This document shows positions 24,659-34,674 of a stretch of 64,000 nt of DNA, in pieces. A model generated the notes under the pieces. The model made no database searches and was not told where the DNA came from. It saw only the letters and a program-made list of their open reading frames with translations. Every line of letters starts with the position of its first letter. Within the stretch, counting starts at the first letter, position 1. Where the stretch lies: positions 32,651-96,650 of the forward strand of contig NZ_JAODNV010000019.1 in NCBI RefSeq assembly GCF_025398195.1, in the 5' to 3' direction. Position numbers and translations under genes: made by a program. Source of the stretch: Chelativorans petroleitrophicus (GTDB taxonomy: Bacteria; Pseudomonadota; Alphaproteobacteria; Rhizobiales; Rhizobiaceae).

Positions 24659-25843
24659 TCAGTCGCGCGGCATACCGCCTCTGTTCCATCCCCTGCCGCG
24701 ATCGCCGAACATCTGGTAGCCATCCGGCGTCACCGCCAGCGTGTCTTCAAGCTTGATGAAACCACGCGTGGGATGCAGCATGGTCGTCTCGACGGAGATC
24801 ACCATGCCCGCCTCCAAAGGCCGGGCCGCATCGACTCCCTCATAGGTGACGGGGTGGTTGGTGGTCAGGAACGGCACCTCATGGGTGATCAGCCCCATGC
24901 CGTGGGCGAAGAAATCGGTGTAGGCGGCCACGGGCAAGGTCTTCAGCGTCTCTTCGGCGGCCGCGATCACGTCGCCGCCCTGCGTGCCGGCGGCGACCTT
25001 GGAGAAGGCGGCCTGCTGGACGGTTTCCACGTAGCCCAGCAGATCCTCCAGCTCCGCATCGGGCTCGCCAAGAATGCCCATGCGGCAGAGATCGCCGATA
25101 TAGCCCTGATAGTTGCCACCCGAATCGATGGACAGCACCTCGCCCTGCTGCCACTTCTGTTCGGAAGCGGCACGATTGTGGCTCGAGCCGAGCGTCAGCA
25201 GGCAATATTCGAAAGTGAGACCGCGCTTCGTCTCCTCCTGGCGCAGCCGGTCTATGATCTCGCGCTTGGTCGTGCCCTCCTGCGCCCAGCCGATCGTTGC
25301 CAGCATGGCATCGGTGATGCGCTCCGAAGCAAGCCGCAGCTTCTCCAGTTCCTCGCCGGACTTGATCGCCCGCAGGCGCTCCAGCATGCCTGTCGCATCA
25401 ACCAGGCGCGCGCCTTCGAGCCTGTCGGAAAGCAGCCGGTATGCGTCGGCGGGCAGGAAGCCCGGCTCAATGCCAATGGCAGCACTGGTCCTGCCAATTT
25501 TCTTCAGATGCTCGAGGGCAGTCTCCGCCGCATCCAGCGTGCCCCAGCAGGCCGGGTAAAAGGCAGGCGTCCAGAAAGGATGGTTCTGGTGCTCGCCCGC
25601 TTCCATGCGGTTGGCGATATAGGCGGCCTGTTCTGGCTGCCCTTTCACATAGATCACGATCGGCAGATAGCGGCTGTGACCGATCGCATCCATGGCGGAA
25701 AAGAAGATGAACCGGTAGCCCCCGAGAAGATATTGCGTGTTGTGCTTGGACGTGGCCACCAGCACGTCGATGCCTGCTTCCTCCATCAGCCGGTCGGCGC
25801 GCTGCGTGTCGAACGGAATGCTTGTCCCCATGCCTGAATTCAC
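24659..25843 (-). CDS. M24-family metallopeptidase (Xaa-Pro dipeptidase-like)
   Basis: A 394-residue 'pita-bread' metallopeptidase. An N-terminal creatinase-like domain (about 1-160) precedes the catalytic domain. The five metal ligands are visible: two Asp in SIDSGGNYQGYIGDLCRMG, a His in FFAHGMGL, and Glu residues in VISVETT and KLEDTLAV. GTG 25843 is chosen since GGAGGAGGA lies directly upstream; an ATG 12 bases later is the alternative. Family members cleave X-Pro dipeptides or related amide substrates, including creatine. The gene stands alone between convergent sleB and a gap before the peroxiredoxin gene. Confidence 0.9.
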   Translation of the reverse strand: MNSGMGTSIPFDTQRADRLMEEAGIDVLVATSKHNTQYLLGGYRFIFFSAMDAIGHSRYLPIVIYVKGQPEQAAYIANRMEAGEHQNHPFWTPAFYPACWGTLDAAETALEHLKKIGRTSAAIGIEPGFLPADAYRLLSDRLEGARLVDATGMLERLRAIKSGEELEKLRLASERITDAMLATIGWAQEGTTKREIIDRLRQEETKRGLTFEYCLLTLGSSHNRAASEQKWQQGEVLSIDSGGNYQGYIGDLCRMGILGEPDAELEDLLGYVETVQQAAFSKVAAGTQGGDVIAAAEETLKTLPVAAYTDFFAHGMGLITHEVPFLTTNHPVTYEGVDAARPLEAGMVISVETTMLHPTRGFIKLEDTLAVTPDGYQMFGDRGRGWNRGGMPRD

Positions 25844-26037
25844 GACGCTCCTCCTCCTGATTCCTGACACTGGGTGCATCTGGTCGGACCAATTTCGCAC
25901 GGCGTGAGAGCGGCGTCCAGAGTTTCTCGATGGCGGATGTCACTCCAGGCGGAGCTCAGCCTTTGGTTATTGCGTGCCGAAAGACCGGCGCCGCGAATGC
26001 CGCAACGGTAAACAGGAGCGCACTGATGACAAGAAAT

Positions 26038-26065
26038 GCCCGCGGGTCATAAGAGGCCCGCGGGC
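26038..26065 (-). terminator. hairpin downstream of the peroxiredoxin gene
   Basis: GCCCGCGGG (26038-26046) and CCCGCGGGC (26057-26065) form a perfect 9-bp stem with a 10-nt loop, about 76 nt after the peroxiredoxin stop. On the minus strand it is followed by the T-rich ATTTCTT, so it probably ends that transcript. Confidence 0.65.
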
Positions 26066-26141
26066 TAAGATGTTAAGGTTCTGCAAAAAGCAACGCCGCT
26101 CCCGGCTGAGGTGGCCAGGTGCGGCTTGCCTTGTCCTCGGA

Positions 26142-26801
26142 TCAGGCGGTCGGCTGCTTCGTCTTGCGCAGATAGGGCAGGATCGTCTCGAAGCTGCCGA
26201 AACGCTGAACCGCGTCCTCGTTGGAAACGGCTGCCGTGATGATCACGTCATCGCCCTGCTTCCAGTTGGCGGGTGTGGCCACCTGATGCTTGGCGGTGAG
26301 CTGGATCGAGTCGATCGCGCGCAGGATTTCGTCGAAGTTGCGCCCGGTGGTCATCGGATAGGTCAGGATCAGTTTGATCTTCTTGTCCGGCCCGATGACA
26401 TAGACGGAGCGCACCGTGGCGTTGTCGGCAGGCGTCCGCCCGGCCGCCGAATCGCCGGCATCGGCGGGCAGCATGTCGTAGAGCTTGGCGACCTTCAGGT
26501 CGCGGTCGCCAATCAGCGGATACTGCACGGTAAAGCCGGTCGCCTTCTTGATGTCGTCCTTCCAGCGTTCGTGATCCTCGACCGGATCTACCGAGATACC
26601 GATGATCTTGGCGTTGCGCTTCCTGAATTCATCCTCCAGCCCCGCCATCGTGCCGAGTTCGGTGGTGCAGACGGGGGTGAAGTTCTTCGGATGGCTGAAG
26701 AGCACGGCCCAGCCGTCCCCGATCCACTCATGGAAGTTGATCGTGCCGTGCGTTGTCTCGGCCGTGAAATCCGGAGCCGTGTCGTTGATACGCAGACCCA
26801 T
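26142..26801 (-). CDS. 1-Cys peroxiredoxin (Prx6/AhpC-TSA family)
   Basis: A 219-residue peroxidase that reduces hydrogen peroxide and alkyl hydroperoxides. The peroxidatic Cys45 stands in FTPVCTTELG, with the conserved Thr and the catalytic Arg further on (PADNATVRSVYVIGPDKKIK). The C-terminal extension with WKQGDDVI and YLRKTKQ is that of the Prx6 subgroup, which lacks a resolving Cys in the normal position. It is a monocistronic gene with an upstream AT-rich 174-bp gap that must hold its promoter. Likely part of the oxidative-stress response. Confidence 0.93.
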   Translation of the reverse strand: MGLRINDTAPDFTAETTHGTINFHEWIGDGWAVLFSHPKNFTPVCTTELGTMAGLEDEFRKRNAKIIGISVDPVEDHERWKDDIKKATGFTVQYPLIGDRDLKVAKLYDMLPADAGDSAAGRTPADNATVRSVYVIGPDKKIKLILTYPMTTGRNFDEILRAIDSIQLTAKHQVATPANWKQGDDVIITAAVSNEDAVQRFGSFETILPYLRKTKQPTA

Positions 26802-26975
26802 GGCGTCTCTCCCTGTTTGAAAGATTTATCTTAACATAGGAGGCTGAACAGCGGGAATTGAGGATCGGAATAGGCGTGAAATATCCCTTGAAGGAAAACT
26901 ATTCCAACAAGGGGCAGTTCGAAACAACAGCCTGCTAACCGACCAATTCCCGAGCAATTCCGATGAGCTGGCTAC

Positions 26976-27851
26976 CTAGTCGTCGTCCTCGCTCTGGGTG
27001 GCCCGGAACGGGTGGCCTTCGTAGACGCCCAGAATGCGCACTTCGCGTGAGAAGAAGCGTAGCTCCTCCAGCGCAAGTGCCAGGTTACGGTCGTCCGGGT
27101 GCCCTTCCACATCCGCGTAAAAGAGGGTGGAGAAGAATTTGCCGCCGAGCTGGTAGCTTTCCAGCTTCGTCATGTTGACGCCATTGGTGGCGAAGCCGCC
27201 TAGCGCCTTGTAGAGCGCGGCCGGCACGTTGCGCACCCGGAAGATGAATGTGGTGATCATCGTCTGATCCGGCGAGCGGCGCTCTGCCCAATGGCTGTCC
27301 TTGGACAAGACGACGAAGCGGGTCACATTGTTGTCGGCGTCCTCCACGTTCTCCGCCACGATTTCCAGGCCGTAGAGCTCGGCCGCGAGCCGGGGCGCAA
27401 GCGCGGCGTTGGACCGCACCTTTTCCTCTGCGACGATGCGTGCCGCCCCGGCCGTGTCGCCCGCTACCACTGGTTTCCACCGGTGCCGCCGGATAATCTT
27501 ACGGCACTGGCCGAGCGCGTGGATGTGACTGTAGACCGCCTTGATTTCCGAAAGCTGGACGCCCGGAAGCACCATGAGCTGAAATTGGATTGGCAGAAAA
27601 TATTCACCCACGATATGCAGCCTGGACTGGGGCATGAGGTGGTGGATGTCGGCCACGCGCCCGGCGATGGTGTTCTCGATCGGGATCATGGCCAGGTCCG
27701 CCTTGCCCGTTTCCACCGCATTGAAGGCATCCTCGAATGTAGGGCAGGGTAGCGGCTCCATATCGGGAAACATGTCGCGGCAGGCCGTATCCGAATTGGC
27801 GCCCGGCTCGCCCTGAAAGGCAATCCTGTTCGTCTTGCGTGGCAGCATCAT
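26976..27851 (-). CDS. pheA: prephenate dehydratase
   Basis: A 291-residue enzyme converting prephenate to phenylpyruvate, a step of phenylalanine synthesis. The catalytic PDT domain (about 8-185) contains IAFQGEPGANSD, DLAMIPIENTIAGRV and the essential NNVTRFVVL (Thr-Arg-Phe). The ACT domain (about 205-280) with VPAALYKALGGFATNGVNMT and ESYQLGG binds Phe for feedback control. Its start overlaps the kdsB stop, so the two are co-translated, an arrangement common in rhizobia. No chorismate mutase domain is fused. Confidence 0.94.
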   Translation of the reverse strand: MMLPRKTNRIAFQGEPGANSDTACRDMFPDMEPLPCPTFEDAFNAVETGKADLAMIPIENTIAGRVADIHHLMPQSRLHIVGEYFLPIQFQLMVLPGVQLSEIKAVYSHIHALGQCRKIIRRHRWKPVVAGDTAGAARIVAEEKVRSNAALAPRLAAELYGLEIVAENVEDADNNVTRFVVLSKDSHWAERRSPDQTMITTFIFRVRNVPAALYKALGGFATNGVNMTKLESYQLGGKFFSTLFYADVEGHPDDRNLALALEELRFFSREVRILGVYEGHPFRATQSEDDD

Positions 27852-28600
27852 CAGTTTCCGTTCGCGGAGAGAATTTGCCTCGCCCGCTCCAGATCCGCCG
27901 GCGTATCGACACCGAGCGGCACGGTGCGGACGATCTCGGCATCGATGCGCATGCCCGCCTCCAGTGCGCGAAGCTGTTCCAGCCGCTCGCGCTGTTCCAG
28001 CACGCCTGGCGGCAGTGCTACGAAGCGTTCAAGCGCCGCGCGGCGATAGGCATAGATGCCGATGTGGTGATAGAGCGGCCCGTCGCCCCATGGGGCTGTG
28101 GCCCGTGTGAAATAAAGGGCGCGCAGTCGCTCCTGTCCGGGCGTCGCAGGGAGCGGCGCGCCGACGATCTTCACGACTGCGGGGTTTGTCTTTTCCTCCT
28201 CGTTTGAAATCTCCGCGCCCAGAGTCGCAATGTCCACATGCCCGTCCTCCAGTGGGCGCAGCACGGCGCGAATGTCCTCCGGCGCGATGGTGGGCAGGTC
28301 ACCCTGGAGGTTGATGACGATCTCGGCCTTGCTGTCCGGGTCGATCTTGCCGAGTGCCTCGAAAATGCGGTCCGAGCCGGACGGATGGTCGCCGCGCGTC
28401 ATGACCGCCTCTACGCCTCCCGCTTTCGCGGCAGCGGCGATCTCGGCTGTATCGGTGGCCACCACGACGCGGCCGATTCCGCTCTCGAGGGCTCGTGCGG
28501 CAACCTGAGCGATCATCGGCTTTCCGGCGATATCGGCGAGCGGCTTCCCGGGCAGGCGCGTGGAGGCCATACGGGCGGGGATCAAGATGATGGCGGTCAT
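27851..28600 (-). CDS. kdsB: 3-deoxy-manno-octulosonate cytidylyltransferase
   Basis: A 249-residue cytoplasmic enzyme that activates Kdo with CTP to CMP-Kdo for lipopolysaccharide core synthesis. The nucleotide-binding start [20 protein letters not shown] is diagnostic, with [33 protein letters not shown] and [11 protein letters not shown] following, and [11 protein letters not shown] at the C-terminus. ATG 28600 fits the family's start; an upstream ATG at 28645 would add 15 poorly conserved residues. It is followed by pheA with overlap and is divergent from cycM. Confidence 0.94.
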   Translation of the reverse strand: MTAIILIPARMASTRLPGKPLADIAGKPMIAQVAARALESGIGRVVVATDTAEIAAAAKAGGVEAVMTRGDHPSGSDRIFEALGKIDPDSKAEIVINLQGDLPTIAPEDIRAVLRPLEDGHVDIATLGAEISNEEEKTNPAVVKIVGAPLPATPGQERLRALYFTRATAPWGDGPLYHHIGIYAYRRAALERFVALPPGVLEQRERLEQLRALEAGMRIDAEIVRTVPLGVDTPADLERARQILSANGN

Positions 28601-28807
28601 AGACGGCGGTGCTGCGAGGCTGTCGGCGGGATTGAAAAGTGGCAAAAGGTCTCAGTTGCAAACAGCCTTATATGTGTTGCAACGCTTCAGCAAAAGACCT
28701 AGTTTCCGCGCCGGTTTTACCGGCAGCGGCCGACGCGGGGGACGTGATGGCAGGTGAGAACGGCGCAGCGTCTCCTGGCGCGCGGTAGAAGGGAGCCTCT
28801 GGGCAGC

Positions 28808-29626
28808 ATGGATTCTTTCGAACTCAACAAGCTTATCGGCGCATTCCTCGGCGTCGTTTTCATCATCTTTTCCGTCAGTCTCATTTCCGACGCCATCTTC
28901 CACTCTCCCGCGCCAGAGACACCAGGCTATGCGATCGTGGTGCCGGAAGATGGCGGGGCGGGCGCAGACGGTGGCGCCGAAGAGCCCGCGGCCGAATCAG
29001 TGCTGCCGCTTCTCGCCTCCGCCGATCCATCGGCCGGCGAAGGTGTCTTCAAGCGCTGCGCGGCCTGCCATTCGACGGAGCAGGGCGGCCCGAACAAGGT
29101 TGGTCCGAATCTATGGGACGTCGTGAACCGGCCCATCGCCAGCCACGAAGGCTTCAGCTACTCCTCCGCGCTGCAGGAATTTTCCCAGGGCGGCCAGGTC
29201 GTGTGGGACTATGAGCATCTCGACCACTTCCTACTCAATCCGAAAGGCCTCGTGCCAGGCACGGCGATGTCGTTCGCAGGCCTGAAGAATATTCAGGACC
29301 GCGCCAATGTAATCGCCTATCTGCGGACGCTTTCGGACAATCCCGCGCCTCTGCCTGAGGCCGCTCCCGCTGAAGACGAGAGCGGTGAAGACGCCGCGCC
29401 TGCGGAGGACGATGCGCAGCAGGAAGCGCCGGCCGACTCCAGCGGTGCCCAAGCCGCTCCGGCCGAGAATGGTGCCGGTGAGCAGGATGCTGCCCCCGCC
29501 GCGGCGGAAGAAAGCTCCGCCCAGCCTGATGCGGCGAGCGACGGCCAGGCTGAGCCGGAAGCAGCTGGCGATGTCGACACCGCACCCGAAGCCACGGAAG
29601 AGGGCGAGGCTGCACCGGCGCCTTGA
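28808..29626 (+). CDS. cycM: membrane-anchored cytochrome c, class I (CycM-like) with low-complexity tail
   Basis: A 272-residue electron carrier. An N-terminal uncleaved helix (about 10-30) anchors it, followed by an acidic linker. A mono-heme domain carries Cys84-Ala-Ala-Cys87-His88 and the axial Met154 in [10 protein letters not shown]. Residues 180-272 are an Ala/Glu/Pro/Asp-rich tail (for example [20 protein letters not shown]), about a third of the protein and not expected in CycM, which is usually under 200 residues. CycM donates electrons to terminal oxidase. The gene is divergent from kdsB-pheA, a neighbourhood conserved in rhizobia. A terminator follows at 29651. Confidence 0.9.
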   Translation: MDSFELNKLIGAFLGVVFIIFSVSLISDAIFHSPAPETPGYAIVVPEDGGAGADGGAEEPAAESVLPLLASADPSAGEGVFKRCAACHSTEQGGPNKVGPNLWDVVNRPIASHEGFSYSSALQEFSQGGQVVWDYEHLDHFLLNPKGLVPGTAMSFAGLKNIQDRANVIAYLRTLSDNPAPLPEAAPAEDESGEDAAPAEDDAQQEAPADSSGAQAAPAENGAGEQDAAPAAAEESSAQPDAASDGQAEPEAAGDVDTAPEATEEGEAAPAP

Positions 29627-29650
29627 TCCGCCGCTCCATGCGTTAACAGG

Positions 29651-29675
29651 AAGCCGGCCTGCGCCGGCTTTTTGT
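29651..29675 (+). terminator. intrinsic terminator after cycM
   Basis: AAGCCGGC (29651-29658) and GCCGGCTT (29663-29670) form an 8-bp stem with loop CTGC, followed by a run of five T (29669-29673). It lies 25 nt after the cycM stop and is the cleanest intrinsic terminator on the plus strand of this window. Confidence 0.85.
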
Positions 29676-29761
29676 TTGCGTGAGGTGATGCGCCATTTGC
29701 CTTCGGCCGCGGATGAACTAACTTCGCCGAAAAGAAAAAGCGGACGAAGGGAGAAAAGCGG

Positions 29762-31642
29762 ATGCCGACCGCATTGATGGGGCAGGGGTGGAAGGCCGTG
29801 GCAGTGGCGCTGGCCTTGGTGCTCATGGGTGCGGTTGCAGGCGCGCAGGAGTGGCGCACATCCTCCTCGCTCATCAATCCGGAAATCGAGACCCAGCCTT
29901 TCGAGCGGTACAGCTATGTCAATCCCGAGGCTCCCAAGGGCGGCACGCTCAATTCCGCAGCCTTCGGTACGTTCGACAGCTTCAATCCCTTCCTGGTGCG
30001 TGGCACGCCCGCGGCGGGCCTGACCTCCTTCGGCGGGCTGATCTGGGAGACGCTGATGCAGCAGTCTCCGGAAGAGCCCAGTACCAGCCATCCCCTCATC
30101 GCGGAGGCGTTCAAGTATCCCGAGGATTATTCCTCGGCGACCTATCGCCTGGACCCGGATGCGCGCTGGCATGACGGCACGCCGATAACAGCCGAGGACG
30201 TCGTTTGGTCGCTGGAAGTGCTGAAGAAGATAAGCCCTATGCACAACCGCTACTTCGCCAATGTCACCGAGGCCGTGGCGCTATCGGATCACATGGTGGA
30301 GTTCCACTTCGATCAGGCGGGCAATCGCGAGCTGCCGCATATCATGGGCGATCTGCCGGTGCTGCCGAAACACTGGTGGGAGGGCACGGACACCAAGGGC
30401 AACAAGCGCGACATCACCCAGCCGACGCTCGAGCCGCCGCTAGGCAGCGGGCCGTACCGCATCGCCAGCTTCCGCGCGGGATCGGAGATCGTGTGGGAGC
30501 GCGTCGAGGACTATTGGGGGGCCGATCTGCCGGTCAACATCGGCCGCAACAATTTTGACCGCATCCGCTACATCTATTTCCAGGATCAGAATGCGGAGTT
30601 TCTGGCCTTCACCAGAGGCGGCGTTGAGGATGTCCGCCGCGAAGTGAGCACCCGCCGCTGGGCCCAGGATTACAATTTCCCCGCGTTCGAGGCAGGCGAC
30701 GTCGTCAAGCGCGAGTTCGTCAGCAACAGCGTGGAGCCGATGCAGGCCTTTGTCTTCAATATGCGCAAGCCGCGCTTTGCCGACCGCAGGGTGCGCCAGG
30801 CGCTCACTCTAGCCTACAATTTCGAGCAGCAGAACCGCACCCACTTCTTCGGCATGAACAAGCGGTTCAGCAGCTATTTTGAAAAATCCGAACTCTCCGC
30901 CACAGGCGTCCCCGAGGGACACGAACTGGAGATACTGGAGGAATTCCGCGATCAGCTCCCGCCGGAGCTCTTCACGCAGCCCTTCGAGCTGCCGGTCTAT
31001 GATTCGCCGCAGGACGAGCGGGAATATTTGCGCGAGGCCGTACGCCTGTTCAACGAGGCCGGCTGGGAAATCAGGAACGGCCGCATGGTCAACAGGGAAA
31101 CGGGCGAGCAATTCAGCGTAGAATTTCTCGGCGCCTCGCCCACCGACGAAATCATCGTCAGCGGCATCATCCCCAATCTGCGGCGCATCGGCATCAACGC
31201 CGAGCTGCGCGTGGTCGACACGTCGCAATACATTCAGCGCATCCAGAATTTCGATTTCGACGCGATTACGAGCCGGTTCGCCCAAACCCATTCCCCCGGC
31301 AACGAGCAACGCGATTTCTGGGGCTCGGAAGCCGCCGACATGCCGGGTTCGCGCAATCTGGCGGGCATCAAGGACCCAATCGTCGACGCGCTCATCAACA
31401 AGATCATCTATGCCGAAGACCGCGAGGAGCTGGTGGTCGCAACTAAGGCGCTCGACCGGGTACTCCTGTGGAATTACTACATGATACCGCAATATTATCA
31501 GCCCACATTGCGCTACGCCTACTGGAACAAGTTCGGTATTCCCGAGAAGCAGCCCGAATATGCCGGAATTGACGTGCAATCCTGGTGGGTGGACGAAGAA
31601 CGCGCTGCCGCCCTGGCTGCCAAATACAGCGGTTTCAATTGA
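29762..31642 (+). CDS. yejA: peptide-type ABC transporter substrate-binding protein (YejA-like, Sec signal)
   Basis: A 626-residue family 5 solute-binding protein, related to YejA for oligopeptide/microcin uptake. The Sec signal (MPTALMGQGWKAVAVALALV) is cut near AGAQ. The mature protein contains NPEAPKGGTLNSAAFGTFDS, the usual opening of the YejA type, and ARWHDGTPITAEDVVWSLEV. The second binding-protein gene begins 5 bp after its stop. They are followed by yejB, yejE and yejF, so the window carries a five-part importer with two alternative binding proteins. Confidence 0.9.
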   Translation: MPTALMGQGWKAVAVALALVLMGAVAGAQEWRTSSSLINPEIETQPFERYSYVNPEAPKGGTLNSAAFGTFDSFNPFLVRGTPAAGLTSFGGLIWETLMQQSPEEPSTSHPLIAEAFKYPEDYSSATYRLDPDARWHDGTPITAEDVVWSLEVLKKISPMHNRYFANVTEAVALSDHMVEFHFDQAGNRELPHIMGDLPVLPKHWWEGTDTKGNKRDITQPTLEPPLGSGPYRIASFRAGSEIVWERVEDYWGADLPVNIGRNNFDRIRYIYFQDQNAEFLAFTRGGVEDVRREVSTRRWAQDYNFPAFEAGDVVKREFVSNSVEPMQAFVFNMRKPRFADRRVRQALTLAYNFEQQNRTHFFGMNKRFSSYFEKSELSATGVPEGHELEILEEFRDQLPPELFTQPFELPVYDSPQDEREYLREAVRLFNEAGWEIRNGRMVNRETGEQFSVEFLGASPTDEIIVSGIIPNLRRIGINAELRVVDTSQYIQRIQNFDFDAITSRFAQTHSPGNEQRDFWGSEAADMPGSRNLAGIKDPIVDALINKIIYAEDREELVVATKALDRVLLWNYYMIPQYYQPTLRYAYWNKFGIPEKQPEYAGIDVQSWWVDEERAAALAAKYSGFN

Positions 31643-31647
31643 GCCAC

Positions 31648-33522
31648 ATGCGCCCCATCGCCCGGTCGAGACGTGATTTCCTGAAGCTGTCCATGGCCGC
31701 AGCCGCGGCTCCCTTCGCAGGGCGTGTGGCCTTTGCTGCAGCGCCGACCGACGTGCCGCTGCACGGGCTCTCGGCCTTCGGCGATCTCAAATATCCGCCG
31801 GACTTTACCCAGTTCGGCTATGCGAATCCGGATGCGCCCAGGGGCGGCACCTTCAATTTCCAGCCGGGATACTGGTACTACAATCAGAATGTCCTCACCT
31901 TCAACACGCTGAACAGCTTCGTGCGAACGGGCGATGCCCCGCCGCGCATGGAAATGTGCTTCGATTCGCTGATGGTGGGCGCTTGGGACGAGCCGGACTC
32001 CCTCTACGGCCTCGTGGCCGAGACCGTGACGATTTCGGCCGACCGCAACAGCTTCACCTTCAGGCTGCGGCCGGAAGCCAGCTTCCATGACGGCTCGCCG
32101 CTCACCGCCGAGGACGTGGCGTTCAGCTACAATCTGCTGAAGGAAAAAGGCCATCCGCAGCTCGCTCTCGTGCTTTCCGAGATGGTCGCGGCCGAGGCGA
32201 CGGACAAGCACGAATTCCGCCTCGTCTTCTTCGGCAAGCAGTCGGAGCGCACGGTCTCCACCGCCGTGCAGTTTCCGATCCTGTCCAAAGCGTCTCTCGA
32301 AGGCCGTTCCTTCGACAGCTCCAGCCTCGAACCGCTGCTCGGGTCCGGGCCGTACAAGGTGGGCCGTTTTTCTGCCGGCCGCTATATCGAATATGACCGC
32401 GTGGAGGATTACTGGGCGCGCGATCTGCCCGTCGCCCGCGGTCTTTATCATTTTGATCGCATCCGCATCGATTTCTATCGCGACCGCAACGCCGCTTTCG
32501 AGGCTTTCAAGAAGGGGGAGGCGCTGTGGCGCGAGGAATTCACCTCGCGCGTCTGGGCGACGGGCTATGACTTCCCGGCGCTGCATAAGGGACAGGTCGT
32601 GCGGCGGGAGTTTCCCGAGGAGCGCGTGGCCGACATGCAGGGCTGGGCGTTGAACCAGCGGCGTGCCCGGTTCCGCGATCCCCGTGTGCGTGAGGCGATC
32701 AGCCTCTGCTTCGACTTCGAGTGGACGAACCGGAACTTTTTTTACGGGCTCTATGAACGCAGCGTATCGGCCTTTCAGCAGTCGGATTTCATGGCCGAAG
32801 GCTTACCCTCGGCGGAAGAACTGGCGCTTCTGGAGCGATTCAGGGGCCAGATACCAGAAGCCGCTTTCGGCGAGGCCGTCACGCCTCCGGCTTCCAACGG
32901 ATCGGGCCGCGATCGCGATCTGCTCGGGCGGGCCCGCGAACTCTTCATGGAAGCGGGCTGGCAGCCCAAGGGGCGGCTTCTCCACAATGAGGCCGGCGAG
33001 CCTTTCACGCTGGAATATCTGGTCCGCGACGAGGTGTTCGTGCAGGTCTCAACTCCCTTCATCGAGAACCTGCGCGCCATCGGCGTCGATGCCTCGATCC
33101 GCTTGATCGATGCCTCGCAATATCAGCTGCGCCTGACCAGCTTCGATTTCGACATGGTGGGCGTGCGCTTTTCCCTCGGCGCGACGCCTACTAGGGACAG
33201 TCTGGAGCTCGTGTTCCATTCCCGTTCGGCCTCCGTCGAGGGCTCGCGAAATCTGCCGGGTACGGCCGATCCTGCAATCGACGGCCTCATAGAGATCGCC
33301 GGACGCGCGACCAGCCGCGACGAGTTGATCGTCGCGCTGCGGGCGCTCGACAGGGTGCTTCGCGCCCGGCGCGACTGGATCCCGAACTGGCATTCGCCCT
33401 CTCACCGGGTCGCGTATTGGGATGTGTTCGGCTTCAAGGAGCCGAAGCCCGATTACTTCTTCCCTGTCGAGGCGCTGTGGTGGTACGACGAGGAAAAGGC
33501 CAGGGCGATCGGCAAGGCATGA
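31648..33522 (+). CDS. second YejA-like substrate-binding protein, with a Tat signal
   Basis: A 624-residue family 5 solute-binding protein. Its N-terminus has a twin-arginine motif (RSRRDFLKLSMAAAAAPFAG), so unlike its neighbour it is exported folded through Tat. The body parallels the first protein: NPDAPRGGTFNFQPGYWYYN, ASFHDGSPLTAEDVAFSYNL, LLGSGPYKVGRF. Paired YejA-like genes are known in rhizobia. The two probably bind different peptides but share the YejBEF core. It starts 5 bp after the first gene's stop; a TTG at 31639 is another possible start. Confidence 0.9.
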   Translation: MRPIARSRRDFLKLSMAAAAAPFAGRVAFAAAPTDVPLHGLSAFGDLKYPPDFTQFGYANPDAPRGGTFNFQPGYWYYNQNVLTFNTLNSFVRTGDAPPRMEMCFDSLMVGAWDEPDSLYGLVAETVTISADRNSFTFRLRPEASFHDGSPLTAEDVAFSYNLLKEKGHPQLALVLSEMVAAEATDKHEFRLVFFGKQSERTVSTAVQFPILSKASLEGRSFDSSSLEPLLGSGPYKVGRFSAGRYIEYDRVEDYWARDLPVARGLYHFDRIRIDFYRDRNAAFEAFKKGEALWREEFTSRVWATGYDFPALHKGQVVRREFPEERVADMQGWALNQRRARFRDPRVREAISLCFDFEWTNRNFFYGLYERSVSAFQQSDFMAEGLPSAEELALLERFRGQIPEAAFGEAVTPPASNGSGRDRDLLGRARELFMEAGWQPKGRLLHNEAGEPFTLEYLVRDEVFVQVSTPFIENLRAIGVDASIRLIDASQYQLRLTSFDFDMVGVRFSLGATPTRDSLELVFHSRSASVEGSRNLPGTADPAIDGLIEIAGRATSRDELIVALRALDRVLRARRDWIPNWHSPSHRVAYWDVFGFKEPKPDYFFPVEALWWYDEEKARAIGKA

Positions 33523-33573
33523 CCGCGGCGTGACGACCATCCCGACAACCATTTCTCGCAGGGCTGTTCACTG

Positions 33574-34674
33574 ATGGGCACCTATATCCTCCGCCGCCTG
33601 CTTCTCATGATTCCGACACTGTTCGGCATCATGCTCATTTCCTTCATCGTGGTACAGTTCGCGCCGGGCGGACCCGTCGAGCAGGTGATTGCCCAGATAA
33701 CGGGGCAGGCCGGCGGGGCAGACGCGCGCCTTGGAGCGGGCGCGGGCGCCGACATGGCCGGCCAGGGCTTCGAGGCGGGCGGGGCGACCTCGCGCTATCG
33801 CGGCGCCCAGGGCCTCGACCCGGAGTTCATCGCGCAGCTTGAAAAGCAGTTCGGCTTCGACAAGCCACCCGCCGAGCGCTTCTTCCTGATGCTGTGGAAC
33901 TATATCCGCTTCGATTTCGGCGAGAGCTATTTCCGCGACATCTCCGTCGTCGATCTCATCATCGAGAAGATGCCGGTCTCCATTTCGCTGGGCGTGTGGA
34001 TCACGCTGATCTCCTACGCTATCTCCATTCCGCTCGGCATCCGCAAGGCCGTGAAGGATGGCTCGCCCTTCGATGTGTGGACGAGCGGAGTGGTAATCAT
34101 CGCCTATGCGATCCCCAGCTTTCTCTTCGCGATCCTGCTTATGGTGCTGTTTGCGGGCGGATCGTTCTTCGATTGGTTCCCCCTGCGTGGCCTCACCTCG
34201 GACAATTGGGCCTCGCTTTCCTGGCCGGAACGCATTCTCGACTATTTCTGGCACCTCACGCTGCCGCTTACGGCACTGGTGCTGTCGGCCTTCGCGACCA
34301 CCACGCTGCTGACAAAGAACTCCTTTCTCGACGAAATCCGCAAGCAGTATGTGGTGACCGCGCGAGCGAAAGGGCTTTCGGAGCGGCAGGTGCTCTACGG
34401 CCACGTGTTCCGGAATGCGATGCTCATCATCATCGCCGGGTTTCCGGGCGCATTCATCTCGTCATTCTTTACCGGAGCGCTCCTGATCGAGAGCATCTTC
34501 TCGCTCGATGGCCTGGGGCTGCTCGGCTTCCGGTCCGTGATCGACCGCGACTATCCGGTGGTTTTCGCAACGCTCTACATCTTCTCGCTTATGGGGCTGC
34601 TCATCAACCTGCTCTCCGACATCACCTATACGCTCATCGATCCGCGCATCGATTTCGAGCGGAGGGACGTGTAG
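33574..34674 (+). CDS. yejB: peptide ABC transporter permease YejB
   Basis: A 366-residue inner-membrane permease of the DppB/OppB type. It begins [20 protein letters not shown], with the usual first helix. A periplasmic loop of about 80 residues (with a Gly/Ala-rich [18 protein letters not shown]) is followed by five more helices. The cytoplasmic ATPase-docking loop includes [20 protein letters not shown]. The gene ends directly at the yejE start (no gap), so the two are translationally coupled. Confidence 0.93.
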   Translation: MGTYILRRLLLMIPTLFGIMLISFIVVQFAPGGPVEQVIAQITGQAGGADARLGAGAGADMAGQGFEAGGATSRYRGAQGLDPEFIAQLEKQFGFDKPPAERFFLMLWNYIRFDFGESYFRDISVVDLIIEKMPVSISLGVWITLISYAISIPLGIRKAVKDGSPFDVWTSGVVIIAYAIPSFLFAILLMVLFAGGSFFDWFPLRGLTSDNWASLSWPERILDYFWHLTLPLTALVLSAFATTTLLTKNSFLDEIRKQYVVTARAKGLSERQVLYGHVFRNAMLIIIAGFPGAFISSFFTGALLIESIFSLDGLGLLGFRSVIDRDYPVVFATLYIFSLMGLLINLLSDITYTLIDPRIDFERRDV

